Positions 24,261 to 32,781 of a DNA stretch of 42,317 bases are shown in pieces. Within the stretch, counting starts at the first letter, position 1. Every line of letters begins with the position of its first letter. Source of the stretch: a bacterium. GTDB taxonomy: Bacteria > Myxococcota_A > Bradymonadia > REDH01. The position numbers were made by a program, and so were the translations under genes. Below the pieces are notes generated by a model, which did no database searches, was not told where the DNA came from, and saw only the letters and a program-made list of their open reading frames with translations. Location: NCBI GenBank assembly GCA_030427825.1, contig JAUICO010000035.1:1-42317 (forward strand). Direction: 5' to 3'.

Positions 24261-26156
24261 TCAGGCCTGCGCCTGTGCTTTGCGAATCCACATCCACAGG
24301 TTTGTTATTGCAGCCGGTGTTACGCCCCGTATGCGTCCGGCCTGACCCAATGTGGCGGGCTGCACGCTGACGAGTTTTTCACGGACTTCGTTTGAGAGCC
24401 CGGGCACAGACGCGAAGTCAAAGTCACCTGGAATGTGTACGCGGTCTGAGTCACGCAATTCGGCGGCATGTTCACGTTGTCGCTCAATGTAGGACTCGTA
24501 TCGAATCTCGACTTCTACGCCTTCTGCGATCTCGTCGCTGAGCTGATCCAGGCCTGCATCCGGCACAAACGCGGAGAGGTCAGCCAGGCTGCATCCGGGT
24601 CTCTTCAACAGCGTCGCAAGTTCTGTGTTCTTCTTGAGGGTGCCGAGCCCGGCGTCGGCGACCAGGGCGACGTTTGCTTCGCTGGGGCCGATCTCGGTGT
24701 TTCGAAGGCGGTTGGCGATTCGATCGATCGTCTCGTACTTGCTTCGCACCGTATCCAGGTGACGTTCGGGAAGAAGGCCGACGCTATGACCCAGCGGCGA
24801 GAGTCGGCGGTCGGCGTTGTCCTCGCGCAGCAGCAGCCGGTACTCAGCGCGCGAGGTGAACATTCGGTAGGGCTCGGTCGTACCCTGTGTGGTCAGGTCG
24901 TCGATCAGGACGCCGATGTATGCCTGGTCCCTGCCGAGCACAAAGGGCGCCTGCCGACCGGCCCGCCGAGCGGCATTGATGCCCGCGATGAGACCCTGCG
25001 CGGCAGCTTCTTCATAGCCGCTGGTGCCGTTGATCTGACCGGCGAGAAAGAGCCCGGGCAATTTGCGAAGTTCAAGCCAGGGCGTCAGCTGAATCGGGTT
25101 CACAAAGTCATACTCAACGGCATAGCCGGGACGCATGATCTCGGCTCGTTCAAGGCCGGGAATCGAGCGCACAAGCTCGATCTGCACGTCGAGCGGCAGC
25201 GAGGTCGAGATACCGTTTGGATAGACCTCAGATGTGTCCAGCCCCTGCGGCTCCAGGAATATGTGGTGACGGTCACGATCAGCGAATCGAACGATCTTGT
25301 CTTCGATGCTGGGGCAGTATCGCGGACCGGCGCCTTCGATGACGCCGGTAAACATCGGCGACCTGTCCAGCGCGCTGCGGATGATGTCGTGTGTTTGTTT
25401 GTTTGTGTAGGTAATGAAGCACTCTACCTGGGGCAGCATCGGCTCTTCGGTGAAGAACGAGAACCGCTTCGGAACCGCGTCGCCGGGCTGCGGCTCGCAG
25501 ACGCTCCAGTCAATGGTCCGGGCATCCAGACGTGGTGTGGTACCCGTCTTCAGGCGGCCCACGTCGAGGTCGAGCGCCATGAGCTGTGCAGCCAGGCCCA
25601 TCGCGGGACGGTCGCCTGCGCGCCCGCCGGCGAAGTTCTTCAGACCGACGTGGCACAGACCGCGCAGAAAGGTTCCTGTGGTGAGTACAACCTGCGAGGC
25701 GCGGCGCTCGATTCCCAGATGATCCACGATGCCGGCGACCTGCTGTCGGCCGTCGACCTCTTCGAGGATCAGGCTCTCAACCGAGCATTGCTTGATCTCA
25801 AGGCGATCGGTGTACATCAGCTCGCGCTGCATCTCGCGACGATACACTCGCATGTCGCTCTGGGTCCGCGACGAACGAACCGCCGGCCCCTTGCTCATGT
25901 TCAGGCGCTTGTAGTGAATCGCGGCGCGGTCAGCCATGCGCCCCATCAGGCCGCCGAGGGCGTCGATTTCGCGTACCAGATGCCCCTTGGCCATGCCGCC
26001 GATGGCGGGATTGCAGCTCATGTGGCCGATCGTGTCGATGTTCATCGTCACGAGCAGCGTTCGGCAGCCCAGCTGCGATGCCGCCCACGCCGCCTCGCAA
26101 CCGGCGTGTCCGCCGCCGACGATGATTACATCCCAGGAGTTCTTGTGCACGTTCAC
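24261..26156 (-). CDS. mnmG: tRNA uridine 5-carboxymethylaminomethyl modification enzyme MnmG (GidA)
   Basis: This 631-residue protein is full length for MnmG. The FAD-binding VIIVGGGHAGCEAAWAA is at residues 10-26, followed by CNPAIGGMAKGHLVREID, SKGPAVRSSRTQSD, the second signature TGTFLRGLCHVG and the late motif AGQINGTSGYEEAAAQG. With MnmE it installs the cmnm5 group on the wobble U34 of certain tRNAs. The start is a GTG (MNVHKNS) with AGGGA upstream. It lies 17 nt after the metallophosphoesterase stop and 3 nt before the RlmI-like gene. Confidence 0.97.
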   Translation of the reverse strand: MNVHKNSWDVIIVGGGHAGCEAAWAASQLGCRTLLVTMNIDTIGHMSCNPAIGGMAKGHLVREIDALGGLMGRMADRAAIHYKRLNMSKGPAVRSSRTQSDMRVYRREMQRELMYTDRLEIKQCSVESLILEEVDGRQQVAGIVDHLGIERRASQVVLTTGTFLRGLCHVGLKNFAGGRAGDRPAMGLAAQLMALDLDVGRLKTGTTPRLDARTIDWSVCEPQPGDAVPKRFSFFTEEPMLPQVECFITYTNKQTHDIIRSALDRSPMFTGVIEGAGPRYCPSIEDKIVRFADRDRHHIFLEPQGLDTSEVYPNGISTSLPLDVQIELVRSIPGLERAEIMRPGYAVEYDFVNPIQLTPWLELRKLPGLFLAGQINGTSGYEEAAAQGLIAGINAARRAGRQAPFVLGRDQAYIGVLIDDLTTQGTTEPYRMFTSRAEYRLLLREDNADRRLSPLGHSVGLLPERHLDTVRSKYETIDRIANRLRNTEIGPSEANVALVADAGLGTLKKNTELATLLKRPGCSLADLSAFVPDAGLDQLSDEIAEGVEVEIRYESYIERQREHAAELRDSDRVHIPGDFDFASVPGLSNEVREKLVSVQPATLGQAGRIRGVTPAAITNLWMWIRKAQAQA

Positions 26157-26173
26157 GCCGTGTTCCCTGTCAT

Positions 26174-27442
26174 CTATTCTGCCGGTTGTGAAGACGGGGA
26201 TTCACCACCGAGCGTGAATTCGTCGAGCACGCTGCCGTCGAGTCGCAGCGCCCGCCCGGTGATGACGTCACCGGCGACGTCGAGCAGAACGTAGTGGTGA
26301 ATGCTCTCAGACACCTCGGTGAACCAGCGTCCACCTGAAGGGTGCAGGACGGCTCCGGCGCCCGCGCTGACGATGTAGGTCACGCCATCTGCGACATCTG
26401 CCCGTTCTCCGTTCCGTAGCGGAACGGTGCGCTCGTAGTTGTGGTCGTGGCCGTTGAAGACGAGGTCCGGACGTCGTCGGTCGATGGTCTCCAGCAGGGT
26501 CGCGTGCAGGTGCCGGTTCGAGCCATGTTCGCCGGAGCTGTAGAAGGGCCGGTGGTTGAAAACCATGGTCCAGCGTGCGTCGTCGGCGCTTTCGAGCGCG
26601 TGGTCCAGCCAGGGCGCGACGTCATCTGCGAGGGCGCTGTTGTCGACCGAATCGTCGAAGACGATCAGCGCTGTGTTGCCGTAGTTGAGCACAAAATTGA
26701 ACTCGTCTTCCGGAAGCACAAACAGCGAACGATACTCCAGCGAGCGTCGTTCATGGTTGCCGTGGACCGCGATGAAGACTGTTGAGGCAAGCTCCGGGTC
26801 GGCTGCTTCGAACCACGCGTCCCAGCGAGCCTGCAGGCGGCCGTCGCCGACCATGTCTCCCGTGAACACCATGAGGTCAGGCTGATGCACAGATACGGCT
26901 GCAATCACCTGCTCCCATACGACCGCGTTCGAGCGAGAGTCGCCCAGGACCGCGATCCGAAAGGGATCGGATGAGCCCGGCGCCGGAGCGGCACGGACCG
27001 GGTGCCATTCGCTCCAGTGTCCGTTTCCACCAACCCGGTAGCCGTAGCGCTGCCCGGGCGTCAGACCACACACCCGAACCTCGTGAAAGCGGCGCCGCGG
27101 CTCGGCTTCGAGCTCCGGCCACGTATAGGAGCGGCCCTCGACAGTGTGCACCGGGCCTTCCGGCTCGGTGCGAATCTCAACCACACTGCCCACGCTCTCA
27201 AGATCGGTGATCCACGTGAATGCGAGACTTGTGCCGCCATCAGCGAAAATCTGCGGGTGAAGCATACGTGGCTCCGGACCGGGCCCGACCTCTTCGCCAT
27301 GCCACTGAACGTCCCGAATACCGCTGGGTCGCACCCACTCCCACTCGCACGTCGTCGGGGTGGGAGCCTGCGCAGCTGCCTGCCCGGCGCAGGCTATGCC
27401 TGCGATGGCGCACAGAGTGATCAACAGAGATCGCGGTGTCAT
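26174..27442 (-). CDS. Exported calcineurin-like metallophosphoesterase (purple acid phosphatase type)
   Basis: This protein of about 422 residues has an N-terminal signal peptide (LLITLCAIAGIACAGQAAAQA). A fibronectin/PAP N-terminal-like sandwich follows (EVRVCGLTPGQRYGYRVGG). The metallophosphoesterase domain carries LGDSRSN, FTGDMVGDG, VHGNHERR, FNHRPFYSSGEHG and NGHDHNYER in the usual order, giving the two-metal site. It probably hydrolyses phosphomonoesters in the periplasm or outside the cell. The ATG at 27442 is preferred; a GTG three codons upstream has its GAGG too close. It precedes mnmG by 17 nt on the same strand, although the functions seem unrelated. Confidence 0.9.
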   Translation of the reverse strand: MTPRSLLITLCAIAGIACAGQAAAQAPTPTTCEWEWVRPSGIRDVQWHGEEVGPGPEPRMLHPQIFADGGTSLAFTWITDLESVGSVVEIRTEPEGPVHTVEGRSYTWPELEAEPRRRFHEVRVCGLTPGQRYGYRVGGNGHWSEWHPVRAAPAPGSSDPFRIAVLGDSRSNAVVWEQVIAAVSVHQPDLMVFTGDMVGDGRLQARWDAWFEAADPELASTVFIAVHGNHERRSLEYRSLFVLPEDEFNFVLNYGNTALIVFDDSVDNSALADDVAPWLDHALESADDARWTMVFNHRPFYSSGEHGSNRHLHATLLETIDRRRPDLVFNGHDHNYERTVPLRNGERADVADGVTYIVSAGAGAVLHPSGGRWFTEVSESIHHYVLLDVAGDVITGRALRLDGSVLDEFTLGGESPSSQPAE

Positions 27443-27617
27443 CGGGTTCACATCCTCAGCTTGATTGCGGCGACGGCATCACCACGCAGCCACCTCGAGT
27501 CAATAGGGTAGCGTATACCGAAGCGCTGCCGCCGTCACCGCCATTCGGCTGCATGGTCGACGCTGTCGCGGCGACGGGCTACGCATTCCCGCTGTGTTCT
27601 GAGCGAGGAGATCGGCA

Positions 27618-28364
27618 ATGAGTGATCGAGCGTTGTTGGCGCATTGGATCAAACAGGAGAAGGAAGCAGAGCGTGCACGCGACGAGGCCCTGGAAGAGGG
27701 CAGTCGCTGGTTTCGACGGGCCCGTCTCGCCCGCGATGCCGGCGATGAAGAGCTCGCCGCCCGGGCGCGAGAAAAGGTCTCTGAGGCGCGGCAGAAGCAC
27801 GACGAAGCGATCCGGCGTTTGAACGAGGCAAAGTCCGAGCGTGACGCTCTTCGCTCCGGTCGGGTTCACGAAGTTGGTGACGCTGAGCTCGCACGCTCCT
27901 CGCAGATCAAGGAGAACTTTCGCGAGCTCGGCATCGATCCGACCGAGGCAGAAATCGACGACGTCGCAAGCGAGGTGGCTGCAGGGGATGCGCTCGCTCG
28001 GCTGCGAGCGCGGATGGGTGCCGACACGGTGCATTCGGGAGACGACGGCGCTGTCCAGGCAGCAGCGTCGCCGCCGATCGCCGCCACCGAACCGGCCATC
28101 GCTTCTGACCTGCCGGCGGTCGATACGCCGTACGCCGACGGGGCACCCGAGCCGGGCGCTACCCTCACAGAAGCCGAGGTGCGCCCGATACGCGAATCGC
28201 AGACCGGTGCGCCGCTCGTAACGGACACTGAGCCTGCGGCCGGACATGCCGCTGCCGCGAGCACAGAAGCCGCCCCGGAACCCGACGCCGTGGATGTCCA
28301 AACGGACCCGCAGCACCCTGCGCCACCACGCGGGCGGGCGGGCTGGGAAGAGGTCGGTGACTAA
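27618..28364 (+). CDS. Hypothetical coiled-coil protein with acidic, Ala/Pro-rich tail
   Basis: This 248-residue protein has no signal peptide or membrane segment. Residues 5-80 form a charged long helix or coiled coil (KQEKEAERARDEALEEG, then RREKVSEARQKHDEAIRRL-like heptads). A short motif LGIDPTEAEIDDVASEVAAG at about 103-122 is followed by a low-complexity Ala/Pro/Glu tail that is probably disordered. The W-x-x-R-A and AGDEELAARA spacing recalls PspA-type coiled coils, but the match is weak and I do not assign a family. GAGGAG lies 7 nt before the ATG. It is divergent from the metallophosphoesterase gene. Confidence 0.7.
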   Translation: MSDRALLAHWIKQEKEAERARDEALEEGSRWFRRARLARDAGDEELAARAREKVSEARQKHDEAIRRLNEAKSERDALRSGRVHEVGDAELARSSQIKENFRELGIDPTEAEIDDVASEVAAGDALARLRARMGADTVHSGDDGAVQAAASPPIAATEPAIASDLPAVDTPYADGAPEPGATLTEAEVRPIRESQTGAPLVTDTEPAAGHAAAASTEAAPEPDAVDVQTDPQHPAPPRGRAGWEEVGD

Positions 28365-28553
28365 ACCGCGTCACCCTTGAGATGATCGAAGGAATGCACC
28401 GCAGGGTTCGTCGGATCAGGGAAGAGAACAGAGGCGATGCCGGGCATCGTCGAGCATCGATGCTGCCGAGCCGGCGGGTGCTGCGATGCAGGCAACGGTC
28501 AGATCGAGGGCGACCCGGTGTAAGCCACCCTCAGAGAATTCCGGTCTTCCCCG
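28365..28553. other. Intergenic gap between convergent genes
   Basis: The 189 bases contain GATGC-CGG-GCATC (28436-28448) and the palindrome GCATCGATGC (28454-28463). These may serve as terminator hairpins for the converging genes. No T-run is seen. Confidence 0.3.
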
Positions 28554-30599
28554 TCAGGGGCAGGTCGCACCGTAGTCATCAAGGCGCCCCTGCGCGCGCT
28601 CCGCTCGACTGCCCTCGGGTGTCAGCTCCAGCACGCGGCAGTAGGCTTCGACAGCCTCGCTGGTTTGTCCCTGTCGGCGCCGCGCATCGGCCAGGCCAAG
28701 CCACGCCGGCGCGTAGCGCGGGTGGTTCTGAAGCAGCGCCTCGTACTGGTCTGATGAGCGTCGGTAGTCGCCGAGCCGATAGTAGGTCTCGGCGAGCTTC
28801 TGATTCGCCCGCGTATCCGTGGGCGAGACCGCAACAGCCCGTTCGTAGGCGCGACGCGCTTCTCGGTAGTCACGCGCACGGAACGCAGTTTCGCCGTGGC
28901 TCATCGCCTCTCGCAGCGACATCGTCGAGATCTGAACTTCAGGCTCCGCGGCTTCCTGCTCACGGCTGGCGGTTTCTTCACGTCGCGAGCGCGAGCTGCC
29001 GGAATCCTCCCGTGATCCGGCGTCACGTGACCTGGAAGAACGGGAGTCCGGCACCTGTGCGGCCGCCTGCGCGGTGCCGGTGTCGCGCCGCGCCGCCGCT
29101 GCGGCTGCCTCCGCTTCTGCCGCCGCTTCGGCTCTTTCGGCTGCGGCTGCCGCTTCGGATTGGCTTTCAGCATCTGTCAGAACGCCGGCGGACGCTGCGT
29201 CGGCACCCGTTTCCGGGTCGACGTCCTCATCGCTTCCGGCATCTGCGGCCCCAACGACATCCCCAACGTTTGACGCCAGGGCCACGGCGATCTGCGTCGC
29301 GTGTGCGACAACAGACTCGGCGAGTGTACCGCCCCGGCCGCCGGCGTCGCTCAGGGTGTCCTGAGCGACGTCGTCTCCAACTTCTTCTACAGCGTCATCT
29401 ACAGCGTCGTCAGGTCCGGCATCCGTTGTGCCCGTGTCGGCAACGGCCACCGCCGTGGGAGCGTCGCCCGCAGTCTTCTTGCTGTTGTGCAGAAGGATTG
29501 CGACGATGGCTGCACTCAGAAGCAGCACGAGCAGCAGATACAGGGGCCATGGTGAGCGCCGCACGGTATATGCGGTGTATTCGTCTGTGTGCGAGCCGGA
29601 CGCTACGCCGCCGGCAGCCGCGGCTCCGACAACAGCTGCCGCTGGGGCTGCATCGCTGTCCCCGTCCTCTTCGTCGTTGCCGTCATGCGCGGGTTCCTCA
29701 ACCTCTGAGACGACGTCGTCTTCAGTGATTTCTTCGCCCTCGGACTCTGCCTCTTTCTGTTCTTCAGCCAGCGCTGCGTCGAGATCGAAGTCGAGATTGT
29801 CCAGCTCGAGGTCGTCGGGGACCCCGTCCTCTGTCGACCCGGGGGCCGGGCGCGCGACGTCGTCATCAGGCACCAGGCTGTGCGGCGCCGTGTTCATTGC
29901 CGGTCGGGATCCCGTATCCTCGATGCCCAGCGCCGCAAGCTCCGCGCCCGTAAGCGCCATCTGGCCAACTGTGCTGCGAAAGTGCGGCTCGGCCGGCTTC
30001 TCCTCTTTGGCGTCGACGGTCCCGTGGGTCGCGTCGACGGTCCCGTGGGTCGCGTCGACGGTCGCGTGGGTCGCGGTGATTCGAAGCTCGCGCCCGGTCT
30101 GTCTTTCGACTTTCGTGGCCGGCGCTGGCGCCGCGCCCCTCGCGTTGTCGCCGAAGTCGAGGTCATCGATCGACTTGTCTTCGATACCGAGGGACTTGAG
30201 GATACTCGTCGTGCTGCCGATCTTGCGTTTCCCGGTGGGGGCTGGAGCGCCGGCCTCCTCGCGGGTCTTCGCCAGAATCAGGTCGTCGGCGACCTTGAAA
30301 AATGAGGTGAGCTCCGAGATCAGCCCGAGGCGCTTCCAGGTGGCTCCGGTCTTCGAGATCTCGTCCTTGCGCGTGACCTTGTGCTCGATGATCCAGCGAT
30401 GCAGCGTCGTGATTTCGTCGAAATAGAAGACACGACCGTCATTCTTGCGCCGCACGCGCCACTCGTGCGCGGTGTTGTGGGCAGCACGCACCTTGAACAC
30501 GTGGCCACAGGCCGAGCAGCGCAGATTCACACCTGCAGCAGTAAGCCGCGACTCGTCGAATTGGTACAGTGTCCCACAGGCAGGGCAGCGAATGTCCAT
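28554..30599 (-). CDS. Zinc-ribbon / GYF-like / single-TM / TPR protein
   Basis: This 681-residue protein starts with a MJ0042-type zinc ribbon (Cys 5, 8, 28 and 31). A domain at about 45-100 (WRVRRKNDGRVFYFDEITTL) resembles the GYF-like domain of myxobacterial regulators. A long acidic linker follows, then one membrane helix (WPLYLLLVLLLSAAIVAIL) at about 350-370, then Ala/Glu- and Arg/Ser-rich low-complexity sequence. Three TPR repeats at the C-terminus contain AFRARDYREARRAYERAVAV, YYRLGDYRRSSDQYEALL and GLADARRRQGQTSEAVEAYC. The cytoplasmic N-terminus may sense or bind partners while the TPRs face the periplasm. Such proteins are common in Myxococcota, but their role is unknown. MDIRCPAC was taken as the start; an ATG four codons earlier is possible. 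Confidence 0.85.
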   Translation of the reverse strand: MDIRCPACGTLYQFDESRLTAAGVNLRCSACGHVFKVRAAHNTAHEWRVRRKNDGRVFYFDEITTLHRWIIEHKVTRKDEISKTGATWKRLGLISELTSFFKVADDLILAKTREEAGAPAPTGKRKIGSTTSILKSLGIEDKSIDDLDFGDNARGAAPAPATKVERQTGRELRITATHATVDATHGTVDATHGTVDAKEEKPAEPHFRSTVGQMALTGAELAALGIEDTGSRPAMNTAPHSLVPDDDVARPAPGSTEDGVPDDLELDNLDFDLDAALAEEQKEAESEGEEITEDDVVSEVEEPAHDGNDEEDGDSDAAPAAAVVGAAAAGGVASGSHTDEYTAYTVRRSPWPLYLLLVLLLSAAIVAILLHNSKKTAGDAPTAVAVADTGTTDAGPDDAVDDAVEEVGDDVAQDTLSDAGGRGGTLAESVVAHATQIAVALASNVGDVVGAADAGSDEDVDPETGADAASAGVLTDAESQSEAAAAAERAEAAAEAEAAAAAARRDTGTAQAAAQVPDSRSSRSRDAGSREDSGSSRSRREETASREQEAAEPEVQISTMSLREAMSHGETAFRARDYREARRAYERAVAVSPTDTRANQKLAETYYRLGDYRRSSDQYEALLQNHPRYAPAWLGLADARRRQGQTSEAVEAYCRVLELTPEGSRAERAQGRLDDYGATCP
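30012..30074. repeat. 21-bp tandem repeat, three copies, inside the zinc-ribbon/TPR gene
   Basis: Three consecutive 21-base units begin at 30012, 30033 and 30054. The first two are identical and the third differs by one base. In the protein they encode (minus strand) seven-residue units of the ATHGTVD type. The perfect or near-perfect identity suggests recent slippage, and copy number may vary between strains. Confidence 0.85.
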
Positions 30600-30710
30600 A
30601 CCGGATCCCATTCATGGGTTGCGTAGGCAATTGACCTACAACGCCGGGCAGCAAAGGTCCAATTCCGGCCACCTGTAGGGCGCTTTGGACGTAGTCAACG
30701 CTGTTCCCAC

Positions 30711-32720
30711 CTAGAGCGCGCCGATGCCGAAGAGGTGCGTCTCGAGGTCTCTGACCGTGTCTCTCAGCTCGGCTGCGCGTTCGAACTGCAGCTCTTTCGC
30801 AGCCGCCTTCATCTCGCCGCGAAGCTCGTTCACCTGTTTCTGCAGCTCCGGAACCGACATCGATTCGATATAGGTGCCTGCGCTGACCCTGCGAGCCCGC
30901 ACCACCTCGTTGTGCACGGCCTCCGGCGCCTGCAGCGAATGCACGGGCTTGATGATGCTTCGAGGGGTGATGTTGTGCTCGACGTTGTGATTCTCCTGAA
31001 TCCGGCGACGGCGGAGCGTCTCCTCGATGCAGGACTTCATCGATTTGGTAATCCTGTCGGCGTACATCACGACGCGGCCGTCCAGATTCCGCGCAGCGCG
31101 TCCCGAGGTCTGAATCAGAGAGCGCTCTGAGCGAAGAAAGCCCTCCTTGTCCGCATCCAGAATCGCGACAAGGGACACCTCGGGTATGTCCAGGCCCTCG
31201 CGCAGCAGATTGATGCCCACCAGGACGTCGAACTCTCCCAGGCGCAGGCCACGAAGCAGCTCCATGCGCTCCAACGTGTCGATGTCGCTGTGCAGGTAGC
31301 GAACGCGGATCTTCAGTTCGCGAAGGTACTCGGTGAGATCCTCAGACATCCGCTTCGTCAGGGTTGTCACCAGGACGCGGTCGCCCATGTCGTCGACGTG
31401 TCGACGAATCTCGCCGATCAGGTCGTCGACCTGATTTGCGGCCGGTTTCACTTCGATGAAGGGGTCCAGCAGGCCCGTCGGGCGAATCAGCTGCTCAACC
31501 ACGACACCGCCGCTCTGATCGAGCTCGTAGTCCCCGGGAGTCGCGCTGACATAGATTACGTTCTTCAGCGTCGACTCGAACTCGTCGAACTTCAGCGGAC
31601 GGTTGTCGAGGGCGCTGGGTAACCTGAAGCCGTGCTCCACGAGATTCGATTTTCGCGAGCGGTCGCCGCGAAACATCGCGCCGACCTGCGGAACCGACAC
31701 GTGTGACTCGTCGATGAAGATGAGCCATTCTTCAGGAAAGTAGTCCAGCAGACAGGGCGGCGCGTCTCCGGGAGAACGGCCGGTCAGGTGCCGCGAATAG
31801 TTCTCGATTCCGTTGCACGTGCCAACGGTAGCGATCATCTCAAGATCAAAAGTTGTGCGTTGTTCAAGACGCTGCGCCTCGAGGAGTCGGCCGTCGTCGC
31901 GCAGCTCGGCGAGGCGCTGCACCAGCTCGCGCTTGATCCCTTCAACGGCGGCATGATGCCGGTCCGGCGCCACTACGTAGTGAGAGCCCGGATAGATCGC
32001 GATCTTCTCCAGGTCGCGAATCTTTGCCCCGCGCAGCGGATCGATCTCGTAGATGTTCTCAACCTCATCACCGAAGAATTCGATTCGAATCGCCGAGAGC
32101 TCTTCGTAGGCCGGGAACACATCCACAACATCGCCCCGCACACGAAAGGTCCCGCGATGAAAGTCGATGTCGTTGCGCTTGTATTGAATCTGAACGAGGC
32201 GACGGAGCAGATGATCCCGGTCCAGCTCCTGGCCGCGCTCCACCATCTGGAGGAGACCGTAATACGCCTCAGCAGAGCCAAGACCGTAGATGCACGAAAC
32301 CGACGCTACGATGATGACATCATTCCGCTCGAAGAGGCTCCGCGTCGCTGACAGGCGCATACAGTCGATCGTGTCATTAACGATGGCGTCCTTCTCGATG
32401 AAGGTATCTGTCGAGGGGATGTATGCTTCGGGCTGGTAGTAGTCGTAGTATGATACGAAGTACTCGACCGCGTTGTTTGGAAAGAACTCGCGGAACTCCT
32501 GATAGAGCTGGGCCGCCAGGGTCTTGTTCGGAGCCAGGATCAGCGCCGGCCGCCCGGTCTGCTCGATTACATTTGCGACAGTAAAGGTCTTTCCTGAACC
32601 GGTAACACCGAGCAACACCTGGTGTTTGTCACCACGTTCCAGACCCGCGACCAGCTCCTCAATCGCCTGCGGTTGATCACCCGTCGGTTTGAAGTCCGAA
32701 ACCAGGTCAAAGGTCGACAT
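30711..32720 (-). CDS. uvrB: Excinuclease ABC subunit UvrB
   Basis: This 669-residue protein is a full-length UvrB. The N-terminus [17 protein letters not shown] and Walker A GVTGSGKT (38-45) are followed by the beta-hairpin [12 protein letters not shown] that inserts into DNA at damage. [13 protein letters not shown] lies in the helicase motif II/III region, and [20 protein letters not shown] and QTSGRAARN form the late helicase motifs. The C-terminal UVR domain [20 protein letters not shown] binds UvrC. It acts in nucleotide excision repair with UvrA and UvrC. The start MSTFDL follows the family; an ATG eight codons upstream is possible. A 22-bp dyad lies 40 bases upstream of the start. Confidence 0.97.
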   Translation of the reverse strand: MSTFDLVSDFKPTGDQPQAIEELVAGLERGDKHQVLLGVTGSGKTFTVANVIEQTGRPALILAPNKTLAAQLYQEFREFFPNNAVEYFVSYYDYYQPEAYIPSTDTFIEKDAIVNDTIDCMRLSATRSLFERNDVIIVASVSCIYGLGSAEAYYGLLQMVERGQELDRDHLLRRLVQIQYKRNDIDFHRGTFRVRGDVVDVFPAYEELSAIRIEFFGDEVENIYEIDPLRGAKIRDLEKIAIYPGSHYVVAPDRHHAAVEGIKRELVQRLAELRDDGRLLEAQRLEQRTTFDLEMIATVGTCNGIENYSRHLTGRSPGDAPPCLLDYFPEEWLIFIDESHVSVPQVGAMFRGDRSRKSNLVEHGFRLPSALDNRPLKFDEFESTLKNVIYVSATPGDYELDQSGGVVVEQLIRPTGLLDPFIEVKPAANQVDDLIGEIRRHVDDMGDRVLVTTLTKRMSEDLTEYLRELKIRVRYLHSDIDTLERMELLRGLRLGEFDVLVGINLLREGLDIPEVSLVAILDADKEGFLRSERSLIQTSGRAARNLDGRVVMYADRITKSMKSCIEETLRRRRIQENHNVEHNITPRSIIKPVHSLQAPEAVHNEVVRARRVSAGTYIESMSVPELQKQVNELRGEMKAAAKELQFERAAELRDTVRDLETHLFGIGAL

Positions 32721-32759
32721 CAGCGATACACCGGCAGCGGGCATCGCGGCGTGATGTTT

Positions 32760-32781
32760 GTTTGAATGGTTGAATTCAAAC
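32760..32781. promoter_or_regulatory. 22-bp dyad upstream of uvrB
   Basis: GTTTGAA (32760-32766) and TTCAAAC (32775-32781) are perfect 7-bp arms separated by 8 bp, overlapping the palindrome TTGAATTCAA (32770-32779). The dyad lies between the cysS stop and the uvrB start. It might be an SOS-type operator for uvrB or an intergenic hairpin. It does not match the LexA boxes that I know. Confidence 0.4.

Noticed and set aside
24468..26294. A 608-codon plus-strand frame opposite mnmG
   Set aside because: It mirrors mnmG; no family features are seen, and mnmG is unambiguous.
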